This document shows positions 50,250 to 56,517 of a stretch of DNA of 64,000 bases, one piece after another (the first letter of the stretch is position 1; the number at the start of each line of letters is the position of its first letter). The position numbers and the translations under genes were made by a program. Source of the DNA: Enterococcus ureilyticus (GTDB taxonomy: Bacteria > Bacillota > Bacilli > Lactobacillales > Enterococcaceae); assembly GCF_001730315.1 (NCBI RefSeq), contig NZ_MIKC01000038.1:163766-227765 (forward strand). The letters are read 5' to 3'. A model generated the notes under the pieces. That model had not been told where the DNA came from and searched no databases. It saw only the letters and a list, made by a program, of their open reading frames with translations.

Positions 50250-51203
50250 TTATTTTTTTCTTGATTGTGCCAAGATTTCTTTTGCTGTTTCTTCAGTAGT
50301 TACAAGGGTCGTCAAGAGTTGTCCTTTTAATGCAGCCACAATGCTTTGCGCTTTTTCTTTTGACTCAGCTATACCAATCTTTATTGGCGTTTCTCTCAAC
50401 TGATCAATGGTGATGCCAATGATGCGATCATCTAATTCACTAGCTATTGGTAATCCTGCACTATTAAAAAAATGAGAAACAATATCTCCTGCGATATCTC
50501 TTTCTGCCAATTCACTAAGTATATCTTTACCATAAAATGCTTGCCAAATATCCTTTTTGCTTAAATGAGGACTTCCAATACCGAAAACCGCTATATCCAA
50601 TTGTTCCCATAACTGAAGCAATTTCTGATTAAAGGCATTTTTCATCAAAGCCTCTTTAAGTTCCAATGTTTCAGGAATAGCAGGTGCATCAATCATCAAT
50701 GCTTTAGCCCCCATTTTTTTTGATGCAGTGTATGCAATGGTATTGACATGATACTCACTAGCTAATTTTCCTGATGGGCCGCCGATCATAGGTAGACAAA
50801 CAATATCTTTTGATTCAGTATGCCCCATTTCGTTCACCATTGAAGCTAAAGAATGTCCCCATGAAAAACCAACATTCATCCCCGTTTCTAATTGCTCAAA
50901 TAAATAATCGGCAGCAGCTTTTCCAATCACTTGTTCTTTTTGCTGTATACTTGCCTCAATGGCAATTGGTACAACAATAGCTTTATGTAATCCAAATTGT
51001 TGCTCTAAGGCTTGCTCCAACGAATACGTCTCCGAAAGATCATAATTGATCGAAATTTTAACGATCCCTTCCTCTCTTGATCGTTTTAATAATCGACTGA
51101 TTGTTGTACGGTGAATATTTAATTCTTTTGAGATCTGACTCTGATTTTTATCTTCTTGATAATACATTTCTGCTATCCTGATTAATAATTTTTCTTCATC
51201 CAT
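50250..51203 (-). CDS. SorC/DeoR-type sugar-binding transcriptional regulator
   Basis: A 317-aa regulator. The N-terminal helix-turn-helix (about 8-50) contains QSQISKELNIHRTTISRLLKRSREEG. The C-terminal sugar-phosphate-binding domain has GFSWGHSLASMV near 120, LPMIGGPSGKL near 145 and GIGSPHLSKKD near 215, the SorC family pattern. ATG 51203 has AAGGAG seven bases upstream; a longer open frame to 51278 lies in the promoter region. It sits directly upstream of, and reads the same way as, the PTS operon, so it is the likely SorR. A matching palindrome precedes both. Confidence 0.9.
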   Translation of the reverse strand: MDEEKLLIRIAEMYYQEDKNQSQISKELNIHRTTISRLLKRSREEGIVKISINYDLSETYSLEQALEQQFGLHKAIVVPIAIEASIQQKEQVIGKAAADYLFEQLETGMNVGFSWGHSLASMVNEMGHTESKDIVCLPMIGGPSGKLASEYHVNTIAYTASKKMGAKALMIDAPAIPETLELKEALMKNAFNQKLLQLWEQLDIAVFGIGSPHLSKKDIWQAFYGKDILSELAERDIAGDIVSHFFNSAGLPIASELDDRIIGITIDQLRETPIKIGIAESKEKAQSIVAALKGQLLTTLVTTEETAKEILAQSRKK

Positions 51204-51247
51204 GCAATTACTCCTTTTTCCCTTTTCAACAAAATATATCATAGGTA

Positions 51248-51259
51248 TCACATTTGTGA
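51248..51259. promoter_or_regulatory. Palindrome in front of the regulator gene
   Basis: TCACATTTGTGA, arms TCACA/TGTGA around TT. It lies 45 bases upstream of the start codon; autoregulation is likely. Confidence 0.5.
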
Positions 51260-51374
51260 AAGATAAAAGAACAATCATCGTACTTTTAATAAAGATAACT
51301 AACTATAAAATGGAACAAACAATAGACCGAAACATCAGCATTTTTTCAATTCTCACATTACTAGTAAAAGTCAC

Positions 51375-51404
51375 CTTGTTATTTAACAAGATACAAGGTA
51401 GTAT
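51375..51404 (+). promoter_or_regulatory. Promoter with overlapping inverted repeat, lipoprotein gene
   Basis: TTGTTA (51376-51381), a 17-bp spacer and TAGTAT (51399-51404). The -35 lies inside the inverted repeat CTTGTTA-TT-TAACAAG (51375-51390), a possible operator. A hairpin CCCTATAAAA/TTTTATAGGG follows in the leader (51417-51452). Confidence 0.5.
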
Positions 51405-51491
51405 AGAATAAAATGTCCCTATAAAAAAGAACATCGCTTTTATTTTATAGGGTCTTCTGTAACTATTATTTGATAAAGTGAGGATATAAGA

Positions 51492-52037
51492 ATGAAAAAA
51501 TTGGTGAGTATAGGAGTCTTAACTCTATGTTGTGCAACCTTGGTTGCTTGTGGTGGAAATACAGCATCAAAAGAGGATAAAAAAGCAGATAATTCTTCAA
51601 GTTCTGAAAAAAATATGGAAAAAGTCTATTTTAAAGATGACACTTTAAAAATCGATATGGCTACTCTTAAAATATTATCCACTGAAGTTTTACCTGCTGA
51701 CGAAAATTTACTTAGAGAAAAACCGCAACTGGCCATTACCTATGAAGTAACAAACGATAGTAAGGATTTAATTTCAGCTTCAACTGTTTGGATTGCTTGT
51801 ATGTCATTAACTCAAGAAGCTGAAGAAGTTCTCAATAAATTAACTGTTGGAATGACTCCACAAGATGAAAAATTTGCGCAATACACCGAACATCAACTAG
51901 ACGACATTAAACCTGGCGGTACAGCCAAAGCACTTATTTCTTATGATCTAGATGATTCACAAACACCTGTCATTTTGAAAGCGACGCAAGGAATGGCTGG
52001 AGAAGAGCTTGGTGAAAAAACAATCAATTTGAAATAG
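51492..52037 (+). CDS. DUF5067-type lipoprotein
   Basis: A 181-aa secreted lipoprotein. Signal peptide with lipobox LVAC (Cys-20), a short Ser/Lys linker, then a beta-rich domain: YFKDDTLKIDMATLKIL, LAITYEVTNDSKDLISAS (an Ig-like strand pattern), DDIKPGGTAKALISYDL. This arrangement matches DUF5067 proteins, which are exposed lipoproteins of unknown role. ATG 51492 follows GTGAGGATATAAGA. Own promoter and terminator. Last intact plus-strand gene before the ffs prophage remnant. Confidence 0.8.
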   Translation: MKKLVSIGVLTLCCATLVACGGNTASKEDKKADNSSSSEKNMEKVYFKDDTLKIDMATLKILSTEVLPADENLLREKPQLAITYEVTNDSKDLISASTVWIACMSLTQEAEEVLNKLTVGMTPQDEKFAQYTEHQLDDIKPGGTAKALISYDLDDSQTPVILKATQGMAGEELGEKTINLK

Positions 52038-52066
52038 CAAGTGCCTCCAAGTCGTTTTCTAGATTC

Positions 52067-52112
52067 AAAAAAAGAGCATCAGTCATTGAATCATGGCTGA
52101 TGCTCTTTTTTT
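52067..52112 (+). terminator. Terminator after the lipoprotein gene
   Basis: AAAAAAAGAGCATCAG (52067-52082) pairs perfectly with CTGATGCTCTTTTTTT (52097-52112). Confidence 0.95.
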
Positions 52113-52178
52113 GTATAAAAACTTTCACGTATTTTTCAAAATAGTTTCATCTGTAAAAAACTATTTTCTTTCAAAAAA

Positions 52179-52486
52179 TTAATTGACCTGAGGAAACAAT
52201 CGTTTTAAATCAATATACGCGTATAAAGTAACTTCACTCATCCACACTTCTTCTGAAATAAAATGCCCTGAATCAGCCAGATCAGTAAATAAATCATAAG
52301 CCATACATTCCAGTTCTTTATTTGTTTCCCCTACTGGCTCGTTATAAAAGGAATGACTTTTGTAACCTGTTCTAATTCAACAACATCTTCTGCACTCAAT
52401 TTTAACACGTCTATTCCCTGATCACACTCGTTATATTTTTCACTTTCAGACAAAAAAAGGCCTATAAGCCTTGATAAATCGATCAT
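52179..52486 (-). pseudogene. Frameshifted remnant of a small hypothetical gene
   Basis: The minus strand reads as protein in one frame (CDQGIDVLKLSAEDVVELEQV) and then, after a shift near 52350-52365, in another (KSHSFYNEPVGETNKELEC... to VNY-like end LKRLFPQVN and a TAA at 52179). In the first frame a TAG occurs at 52331-52333. The 5' part overlaps a short terminator-like hairpin (AAGGC/GCCTT, then T run, about 52453-52470), so the true start is uncertain. I do not recognise the family. It lies just outside the left att repeat. Confidence 0.4.
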
Positions 52487-52490
52487 CTAA

Positions 52491-52515
52491 TCAGACACAT
52501 GGCGACACCTACTTA
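52491..52515. repeat. Left att repeat (copy of the ffs 3' end)
   Basis: TCAGACACATGGCG followed by ACACCTACTTA; identical to 55808-55832 except one base. A terminator-like hairpin follows it on the minus side (about 52453-52470), consistent with the original ffs terminator. Confidence 0.85.
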
Positions 52516-52748
52516 ATTTTAAATAACAAGTACATATAATTGCAAATCCTTAGAAAATCTGCCTTCCTTCGTCTTACCTATCTTAATAAAAAGAATATAA
52601 TTACATATGGTTACAAATTTCTTAATTCTTTTATGCTTCCTAATTTCATTTTTAAAATAACGATATTATAGTTCAAATCCACTCTCTTAATATTTTATCT
52701 TTTTAACATATTTACTAATCATTTTACAACTGGTTAAGTATCTCACGC

Positions 52749-52778
52749 TAGACAAACGAGAACAAACGTTTGTATAAT
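52749..52778 (+). promoter_or_regulatory. Promoter with LexA-like box, small-ORF operon
   Basis: TAGACA (52749-52754), an 18-bp spacer and TATAAT (52773-52778). AGAACAAACGTTTG (52759-52772) fills the spacer and agrees with the Gram-positive LexA consensus CGAACRNRYGTTYC at 12 of 14 positions. Confidence 0.65.
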
Positions 52779-52795
52779 ATGCTTAGGTGATGATA

Positions 52796-53134
52796 ATGAG
52801 ATATGTAAAAACTGTACATTTAAAAGAGCATATACGACCAGCGCAATATTTTTACTCGTTGCACCTGGTCCCATTTCGAAAAGTATCCTCTAAACGCTTA
52901 AACATAGAGGGAACGATTTATAATCTATGGTCCTTTCCTAAGATAAAGAAAAAAGACTATTTAGCTGCTTTCCCGCTTGAGAAGATCGACCACTTTATTG
53001 TTTTAGAATATACTGACCCCTATCAATATTTGACTTTATCAAGTAAAAAAGTTTATAACCTGGATGATTTTAAAATGGAAACAAGGCGTATGGAATATAT
53101 ATTTGACCAGTGGAATTATAGCGAGATGGAGTGA
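52796..53134 (+). CDS. Hypothetical protein, first gene of the SOS-type small-ORF operon
   Basis: A 112-aa protein with no family I can name. Basic N-terminus (MRYVKTVHLKEHIRP), aromatic-rich middle (NIEGTIYNLWSFPKIKKKDYLAAFPLEKIDHFIVLEYTDPYQYL), charged end (METRRMEYIFDQWNYSEME). Soluble, no signal peptide. ATG 52796 lies eight bases after TAGGTG; earlier in-frame starts (52787 GTG, 52790 ATG) overlap that site. The next gene starts five bases later. It lies within the att-bounded remnant, probably cargo. Confidence 0.6.
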   Translation: MRYVKTVHLKEHIRPAQYFYSLHLVPFRKVSSKRLNIEGTIYNLWSFPKIKKKDYLAAFPLEKIDHFIVLEYTDPYQYLTLSSKKVYNLDDFKMETRRMEYIFDQWNYSEME

Positions 53135-53138
53135 TCTT

Positions 53139-53297
53139 GTGAATATAATCGATGAATACGAATCCGGTCTACTGACCTACCAAGAATTTCAAAAGTACAT
53201 ATGGGGTTGTGGTCAGAGGCTAATTAATGAGGTTGGGTTGGATGAATTTATATTTTACTTAAATGCTGAGGAGGGTGAATATCATGGACGAGAATAG
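53139..53297 (+). CDS. Hypothetical protein, 52 aa
   Basis: Starts at GTG 53139, seven bases after GGAG, and reads VNIIDEYESGLLTYQEFQKYIWGCGQRL... to GEYHGRE. Acidic and helical. A longer frame from 53064 would overlap the upstream gene and has no ribosome site. It overlaps the next gene by 14 bases, a tight arrangement that supports a real operon. No family recognised. Confidence 0.5.
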   Translation: MNIIDEYESGLLTYQEFQKYIWGCGQRLINEVGLDEFIFYLNAEEGEYHGRE

Positions 53298-53574
53298 CTA
53301 TGTTGCAGTAGTAGATAAGATTAGGGTAATAAAGTTGTTCCCCGATATGCTAGTGCGTTTTACGTTGCATACCGCTTTCGCTGATGTCAATTGCCTTGTC
53401 AGTAAGAAAGAACTCGCTAACCTTATTCTTTTACTTGAGGACGGGAAGTTCGAGGTTGCTACCTTTGGTCATTATAATAATCGTCAGCAATTTGTGATCG
53501 AGAAATTTGCAGTAAAAAACCCTGATAGCTTTATACGCGAGTTTGTCTTAAAACCATTAAAATCAATTGCATAA
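53284..53574 (+). CDS. Hypothetical beta-rich small protein, 96 aa
   Basis: ATG 53284 lies nine bases after GGAGG. The sequence alternates hydrophobic strands (VAVVDKIRVIKLF, MLVRFTLHTAFADVNCLVS, KFEVATFGHYNNRQQFVIEKFAV) with one helix (KKELANLILLLEDG). The strand-helix order and the GHYNNRQQFVIEKF end recall small OB-fold single-strand-binding proteins; this is inference from pattern only. Third gene behind a LexA-like promoter, where an ssDNA-binding role would make sense. No family assignment claimed. Confidence 0.6.
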   Translation: MDENSYVAVVDKIRVIKLFPDMLVRFTLHTAFADVNCLVSKKELANLILLLEDGKFEVATFGHYNNRQQFVIEKFAVKNPDSFIREFVLKPLKSIA

Positions 53575-53791
53575 AATAATTTCCTCCCCTCTTTGCGCAT
53601 TTATATGTAATCGTTTTCATACAGAGCAGATAATTATATTAGATGGTAATGTAGTAGGATTGGTTAGCGATAGCGGTGCAGCTCGTTGGGAGTTTGAGCG
53701 TTTAGAGGATGCTGTGGAGTTGTGGAGGTTGGTGGTGTTGAGTGTGGAGGTTGAGGATAGGATTGCAGAACTGTGTGAGGGTAGTTTATAA
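53567..53791 (+). CDS. Hypothetical protein, up to 74 aa, start uncertain
   Basis: The frame opens at a TTG overlapping the previous stop but has no clear ribosome site. The convincing part is from about 53635: ILDGNVVGLVSDSGAARWEFERLEDAVELWRLVVLSVEVEDRIAELCEGSL. This stretch is unusually G-rich with repeated TGGAGGTTG-like units, unlike neighbouring chromosomal genes. It could be a small protein or the tail of a truncated gene. Confidence 0.4.
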   Translation: MHKIISSPLCAFICNRFHTEQIIILDGNVVGLVSDSGAARWEFERLEDAVELWRLVVLSVEVEDRIAELCEGSL

Positions 53792-53827
53792 TAATACCTT
53801 AAAAGTAAATTTAAAGGAGTTTATCTT

Positions 53828-54343
53828 ATGAAAAAGAAAATGCTTGTTGGTTCCGTTGTAATTATTTTGGTTTTACTGTCTTTTGGCTTGTATCATTGGT
53901 ACACCTCTCAACAAAATACTATTACAGATTTATTTAACGATATGGATATTTCTAAATTGTCTTCAGATGATATAGAAAAAAAGATGAAGCAAAGCAGTGA
54001 CAACCACGGGTATCAATTCAAAAAAGAAGGGAATAATACATTGATTCTTGCTGAAGAAAGTAAGCACGGAGCTTCATTAAGTTATCAAAAAACCAACGAT
54101 GTCATTGCTATTCTAAATTTTGATGCTGGATTCAACAAAGTTAAAAACAGTAAAATAACTGATGACCAAATAAAAAAAATAAAAATTGGCATGACCTACC
54201 AAGAAGTCTGTGAAATATTAGGTTCCCCCACAAGAGCATCAAAAAACCAAACTAATAATCTTGTCTACGCTACGTGGTCAAAAGGGGTTGGCGATTCTAT
54301 AGAATATCGATTTGATGATGATGAAAAGGTCAAATCAATTTGA
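53828..54343 (+). CDS. Membrane-anchored protein with SmpA/BamE-like C-terminal domain
   Basis: A 171-aa protein: basic start, one membrane helix (about 5-25), then an outside domain. The last 60 residues (KIKIGMTYQEVCEILGSPTRASK... YATWSKGVGDSIEYRFDDDEKV) follow the SmpA/OmlA/BamE-like pattern (IxxGMTxxEVxxxLGxP, then a strand pair). Such domains also occur in Firmicute cell-envelope proteins of unknown role. ATG 53828 follows AAAGGAG. Probable prophage cargo, closed by a terminator. Confidence 0.65.
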   Translation: MKKKMLVGSVVIILVLLSFGLYHWYTSQQNTITDLFNDMDISKLSSDDIEKKMKQSSDNHGYQFKKEGNNTLILAEESKHGASLSYQKTNDVIAILNFDAGFNKVKNSKITDDQIKKIKIGMTYQEVCEILGSPTRASKNQTNNLVYATWSKGVGDSIEYRFDDDEKVKSI

Positions 54344-54368
54344 GCCCCCACAATCGTGGGAGCTTTTT
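54343..54368 (+). terminator. Terminator after the SmpA-like gene
   Basis: AGCCCCCAC pairs with GTGGGAGCT around AATC, followed by TTTT. Confidence 0.8.
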
Positions 54369-54509
54369 AACGTAAAAAAACCCTAAAACAAATCAATCAT
54401 TCTATCATATAAATTAAATTATTCAAAAGGAAAACTCTCATGAGCTTTGTATATGAAAAATTATTGTTTATAGCTTATACTTAAAAATATTAAAGAAGGA
54501 GGAATATAT

Positions 54510-54728
54510 ATGAAAGCTTTAGATTCTGTTGCATTAGCGTTGGTTATTGTCGGGGGATTAAACTGGTTATTAGTCGGACTTTTTGAATTTGATTTAGTAG
54601 CAACTATCTTCGGAGGATCAACTACAATACTTGCAAAAATCATTTATGTCTTAGTAGGTCTATCTGCGATTTATTGTTTAAAATTATTTCCATTGATTGC
54701 TAATAAAGATAGAATAGATACAATGTAA
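54510..54728 (+). CDS. DUF378 membrane protein
   Basis: A 72-aa two-helix membrane protein. LALVIVGGLNWLLVGLFEFDLVATIFGG (residues 9-36) and IIYVLVGLSAIYCL (about 44-57) match the DUF378 family exactly in layout (GGLNWLLVG...FDLVA.IFG). Function unknown. ATG 54510 follows GAAGGAGGAATATAT. Within the att-bounded remnant. Confidence 0.85.
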   Translation: MKALDSVALALVIVGGLNWLLVGLFEFDLVATIFGGSTTILAKIIYVLVGLSAIYCLKLFPLIANKDRIDTM

Positions 54729-54745
54729 ATATCAATCACTCTGCA

Positions 54746-54779
54746 GCAACTGCCAATAAAGGTAGTTGCTTTTTTATTT
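54746..54779 (+). terminator. Terminator after the DUF378 gene
   Basis: GCAACTGCC and GGTAGTTGC pair around AATAAA, followed by six T. Confidence 0.85.
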
Positions 54780-54789
54780 TCCAGAAAAC

Positions 54790-54878
54790 AAAAAATCCCA
54801 CCTCAAAAGAGATGGGAAAAGGAGTTTAGTACTCTGGGGAGTGAGTACCTTGAAAAAATGTTAGGGTCAGAAATTGGT
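54790..54878 (-). ncRNA. Candidate small RNA, copy A
   Basis: On the minus strand TTGCAA (54908-54913), a 17-bp spacer and TAAATT (54885-54890) would start a transcript near 54878. It contains a hairpin around TCCCC (GGTACTC/AGAGTACT), an unpaired ACTCCTTTT, and ends at the terminator CCCATCTCTTTTGAGGTGGG plus six T (54790-54817). No open reading frame with a ribosome site is seen. The 63.5-kb element has the same layout. Confidence 0.55.
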
Positions 54879-54926
54879 AATTTCAATTTACTACTTCTTC
54901 TGATATTTTGCAAATAATATCATTAT

Positions 54927-55394
54927 TTAATTAAAAAATCCTCTACCCAATGTCGTATCAATCTGTCCGTCATCAGGACCAACAGCAACATAACGGCGAC
55001 TGTCACCGTAATCAATGTAACTGATCCGAACGTAGTTAGCAGATTGTACATAACTATCATAAACAATTGATTCGTACGGATCATACCAAGCTAATGCTGC
55101 ACTATCAACTGTAGTATGTCTAGATACAGGCAAGCTTTGATTTGTTGTAAACACGCCTGACATCGCAACTCGTTGTCCTGTTTGAGGTTTTGTTGGTGCT
55201 GGTTTAGTTGGATTGGTCGTACCATTCTCTGTCAATCCATTAAACAAATCATGTTGCAACTGCACTTTACTAATACCCCAACTTGCCAAATAGCTATAAG
55301 GATCAGTGTGATCGCCCAACCAATTTTGAGTAACCCACAAGTGAGTTTTGATCCCATAAGGTGTACTATCATCTAAATCAAATGTAAATCCAGT
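54927..55394 (-). pseudogene. 3' fragment of a phage endolysin
   Basis: The open frame from 55394 reads [29 protein letters not shown]..., the end of an N-acetylmuramoyl-L-alanine amidase/endolysin catalytic domain. A Pro/Thr linker follows ([15 protein letters not shown]), then an SH3b-like wall-binding domain (about 90 residues, [11 protein letters not shown]... [21 protein letters not shown]). The N-terminal catalytic part, with its signature zinc ligands, is missing: the frame meets a stop at 55395-55397, right where integrase sequence begins. Confidence 0.8.
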
Positions 55395-55400
55395 CTAACT

Positions 55401-55697
55401 AGCAACTATATCTTTGTAGGTAAAACCGGCAAACTTATACAGGTCAATTCATTAAATAGATCTTTAAAAACAATGAATGCTAATTTAGGTAAGTATGGAA
55501 TTAAGAATAAACAACTTTCTAGCCATATTTTTAGGCACTCTCACATCTCTTTACTTGCTGAGTTAAACGTACCAATAAAAGCTATTATGGCACGTGTAGG
55601 CCACAGTGATGAAAAGACAACTTTAGAGATTTATACTCACGTTACGAAAAAGCAAAAAACTGACATTGTAGAGAAATTAAATAACATAGGTTTATAG
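55401..55697 (+). pseudogene. 3' fragment of a tyrosine integrase
   Basis: The frame from 55401 gives NYIFVGKTGKLIQVNSLN..., then SSHIFRHSHISLLAELNVP (the H-x-x-R box), GHSDEKTTLEIYTHV (His and catalytic Tyr) and the basic tail. This is the C-terminal third of a phage-type integrase. An internal ATG at 55473 could yield 74 aa but not an active enzyme, since the first catalytic Arg and the DNA-binding domains are absent. It reads towards ffs, the usual layout for an att-site integrase. Confidence 0.85.
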
Positions 55698-55734
55698 CAC
55701 AAAAGAAGCATTCTAGCAATGCTTCTTTTGTGCT
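55696..55734 (+). terminator. Terminator after the integrase fragment
   Basis: A 17-bp perfect stem, AGCACAAAAGAAGCATT with AATGCTTCTTTTGTGCT, around CTAGC. The following tract is not T-rich. Confidence 0.6.
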
Positions 55735-55753
55735 TCCTAAGTATATTTTTTAA

Positions 55754-55786
55754 TAAAAAAAACGTCTCTAGCATCGCTAGAAACGT
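55754..55786 (-). terminator. Terminator downstream of ffs
   Basis: AACGT-TCTAGC pairs with GCTAGA-ACGTT, followed by seven T on the minus strand. It lies just inside the right att repeat. Confidence 0.85.
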
Positions 55787-55805
55787 TGATATAATCACAT
55801 TCAAT

Positions 55806-55896
55806 TCAGACACATGGCGGCACCTACTTAGTGCTGCTTCCTTCCGGATCTGACACGCTTCGTAAGCCCACCATTGTCCTAGCCTTTCGGCAAGAT
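55806..55896 (-). ncRNA. ffs: Signal recognition particle RNA (small bacterial type)
   Basis: The minus strand carries the conserved SRP apical core: GTGTCAGATCCGGAAGGAAG at about 55833-55852 with the GGAA tetraloop and the AGCAGC side, enclosed by pairing arms GGTGGGC/GTAGGTGCC-type. The 5' end begins about TTGCCGAAAGG. It lies next to tadA, the common Firmicute position. Its last 25 bases are the phage att site. Ends are approximate. Confidence 0.92.
55808..55832. repeat. Right att repeat within ffs
   Basis: TCAGACACATGGCG followed by GCACCTACTTA, the 3' end of the SRP RNA gene; the direct copy is at 52491-52515 (one mismatch). Confidence 0.85.
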
Positions 55897-55924
55897 TTAG
55901 TATACCGCATTTTTGGTTACTTGG

Positions 55925-56437
55925 CTAGTCTTTCTGTTGATTTTTTAAAAGTTTCTTTTCCTCCCTTAATTTTTTAAAAAAATTTGAAAGAAGTTGCCCG
56001 CATTCTTGCTTTAAAATGCCTGATTCTACATAAGCTACGTGATTAAAGCGTTCATCTTCTAACAAGTTCATTAATGTTCCCGCTGTTCCGCCTTTTGGGT
56101 CTACGGCTCCATAATAAACTTCGTTGACTCTAGAAAGGATCATCGCACCACTACACATCGGGCAAGGTTCTAAGGTGACAAATAACTGCGCTCGCTCTAA
56201 ACGCCAATTATCAATTGCCTCACAAGCTTGCTTGATGGCAAACATTTCTGCATGAGCAGTAGCATCTTGACTTTCTTCACGAAGATTATGTCCACGACCT
56301 ATGATTTGTCCATCCAATACAACAATCGCCCCGATAGGTACTTCTTTAATGGCTCCTGCCTTTTTTGCTTCACTGATGGCTTCTTGCATAAATCGTTCTT
56401 TTTCTGCTATCGTTAGACTGCTCGTCTTCTCACTCAA
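55925..56437 (-). CDS. tadA: tRNA-specific adenosine deaminase
   Basis: Converts A34 to inosine in tRNA-Arg(ACG). The 170-aa cytidine-deaminase-fold protein has the HAE active site in ATAHAEMFAIKQ near 60 and the zinc motif PCPMCSGAM near 92, then NEVYYGAVDPKGGTAGTLMNLL. Two starts are possible: TTG 56437, seven bases after GGTGG, chosen here, or ATG 56455. Upstream of ffs in the same direction. Confidence 0.93.
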   Translation of the reverse strand: MSEKTSSLTIAEKERFMQEAISEAKKAGAIKEVPIGAIVVLDGQIIGRGHNLREESQDATAHAEMFAIKQACEAIDNWRLERAQLFVTLEPCPMCSGAMILSRVNEVYYGAVDPKGGTAGTLMNLLEDERFNHVAYVESGILKQECGQLLSNFFKKLREEKKLLKNQQKD

Positions 56438-56517
56438 GTCATTTCCACCTTTCATTCACTTTAATCATTAAACCTTTTTCTCTTGTTCATGGTACAATAA
56501 AGTTGTGAGGTGTGTCT

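Larger units (their letters stand above)
52491..55832. mobile_element. Decayed prophage remnant at the 3' end of ffs
   Basis: Bounded by a 25-bp direct repeat (one mismatch), one copy forming the 3' end of the SRP RNA gene. Inside are a 3' integrase fragment next to ffs, a 3' endolysin fragment abutting it, and a set of small cargo genes at the far end. The order int / (deleted middle) / lysin / cargo / att is that of a prophage whose central part has been lost. The deletion junction lies near 55395-55400. Confidence 0.8.

Noticed and set aside
51202..51411. 69-aa hydrophobic plus-strand frame upstream of the lipoprotein gene
   Set aside because: Covers the regulator's start and operator and lacks a ribosome site.
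55201..55340. Endolysin fragment as an intact small gene starting at 55340
   Set aside because: The TTG at 55340 has no ribosome site and the protein sequence continues upstream to a stop at 55395, so it is a truncated gene.
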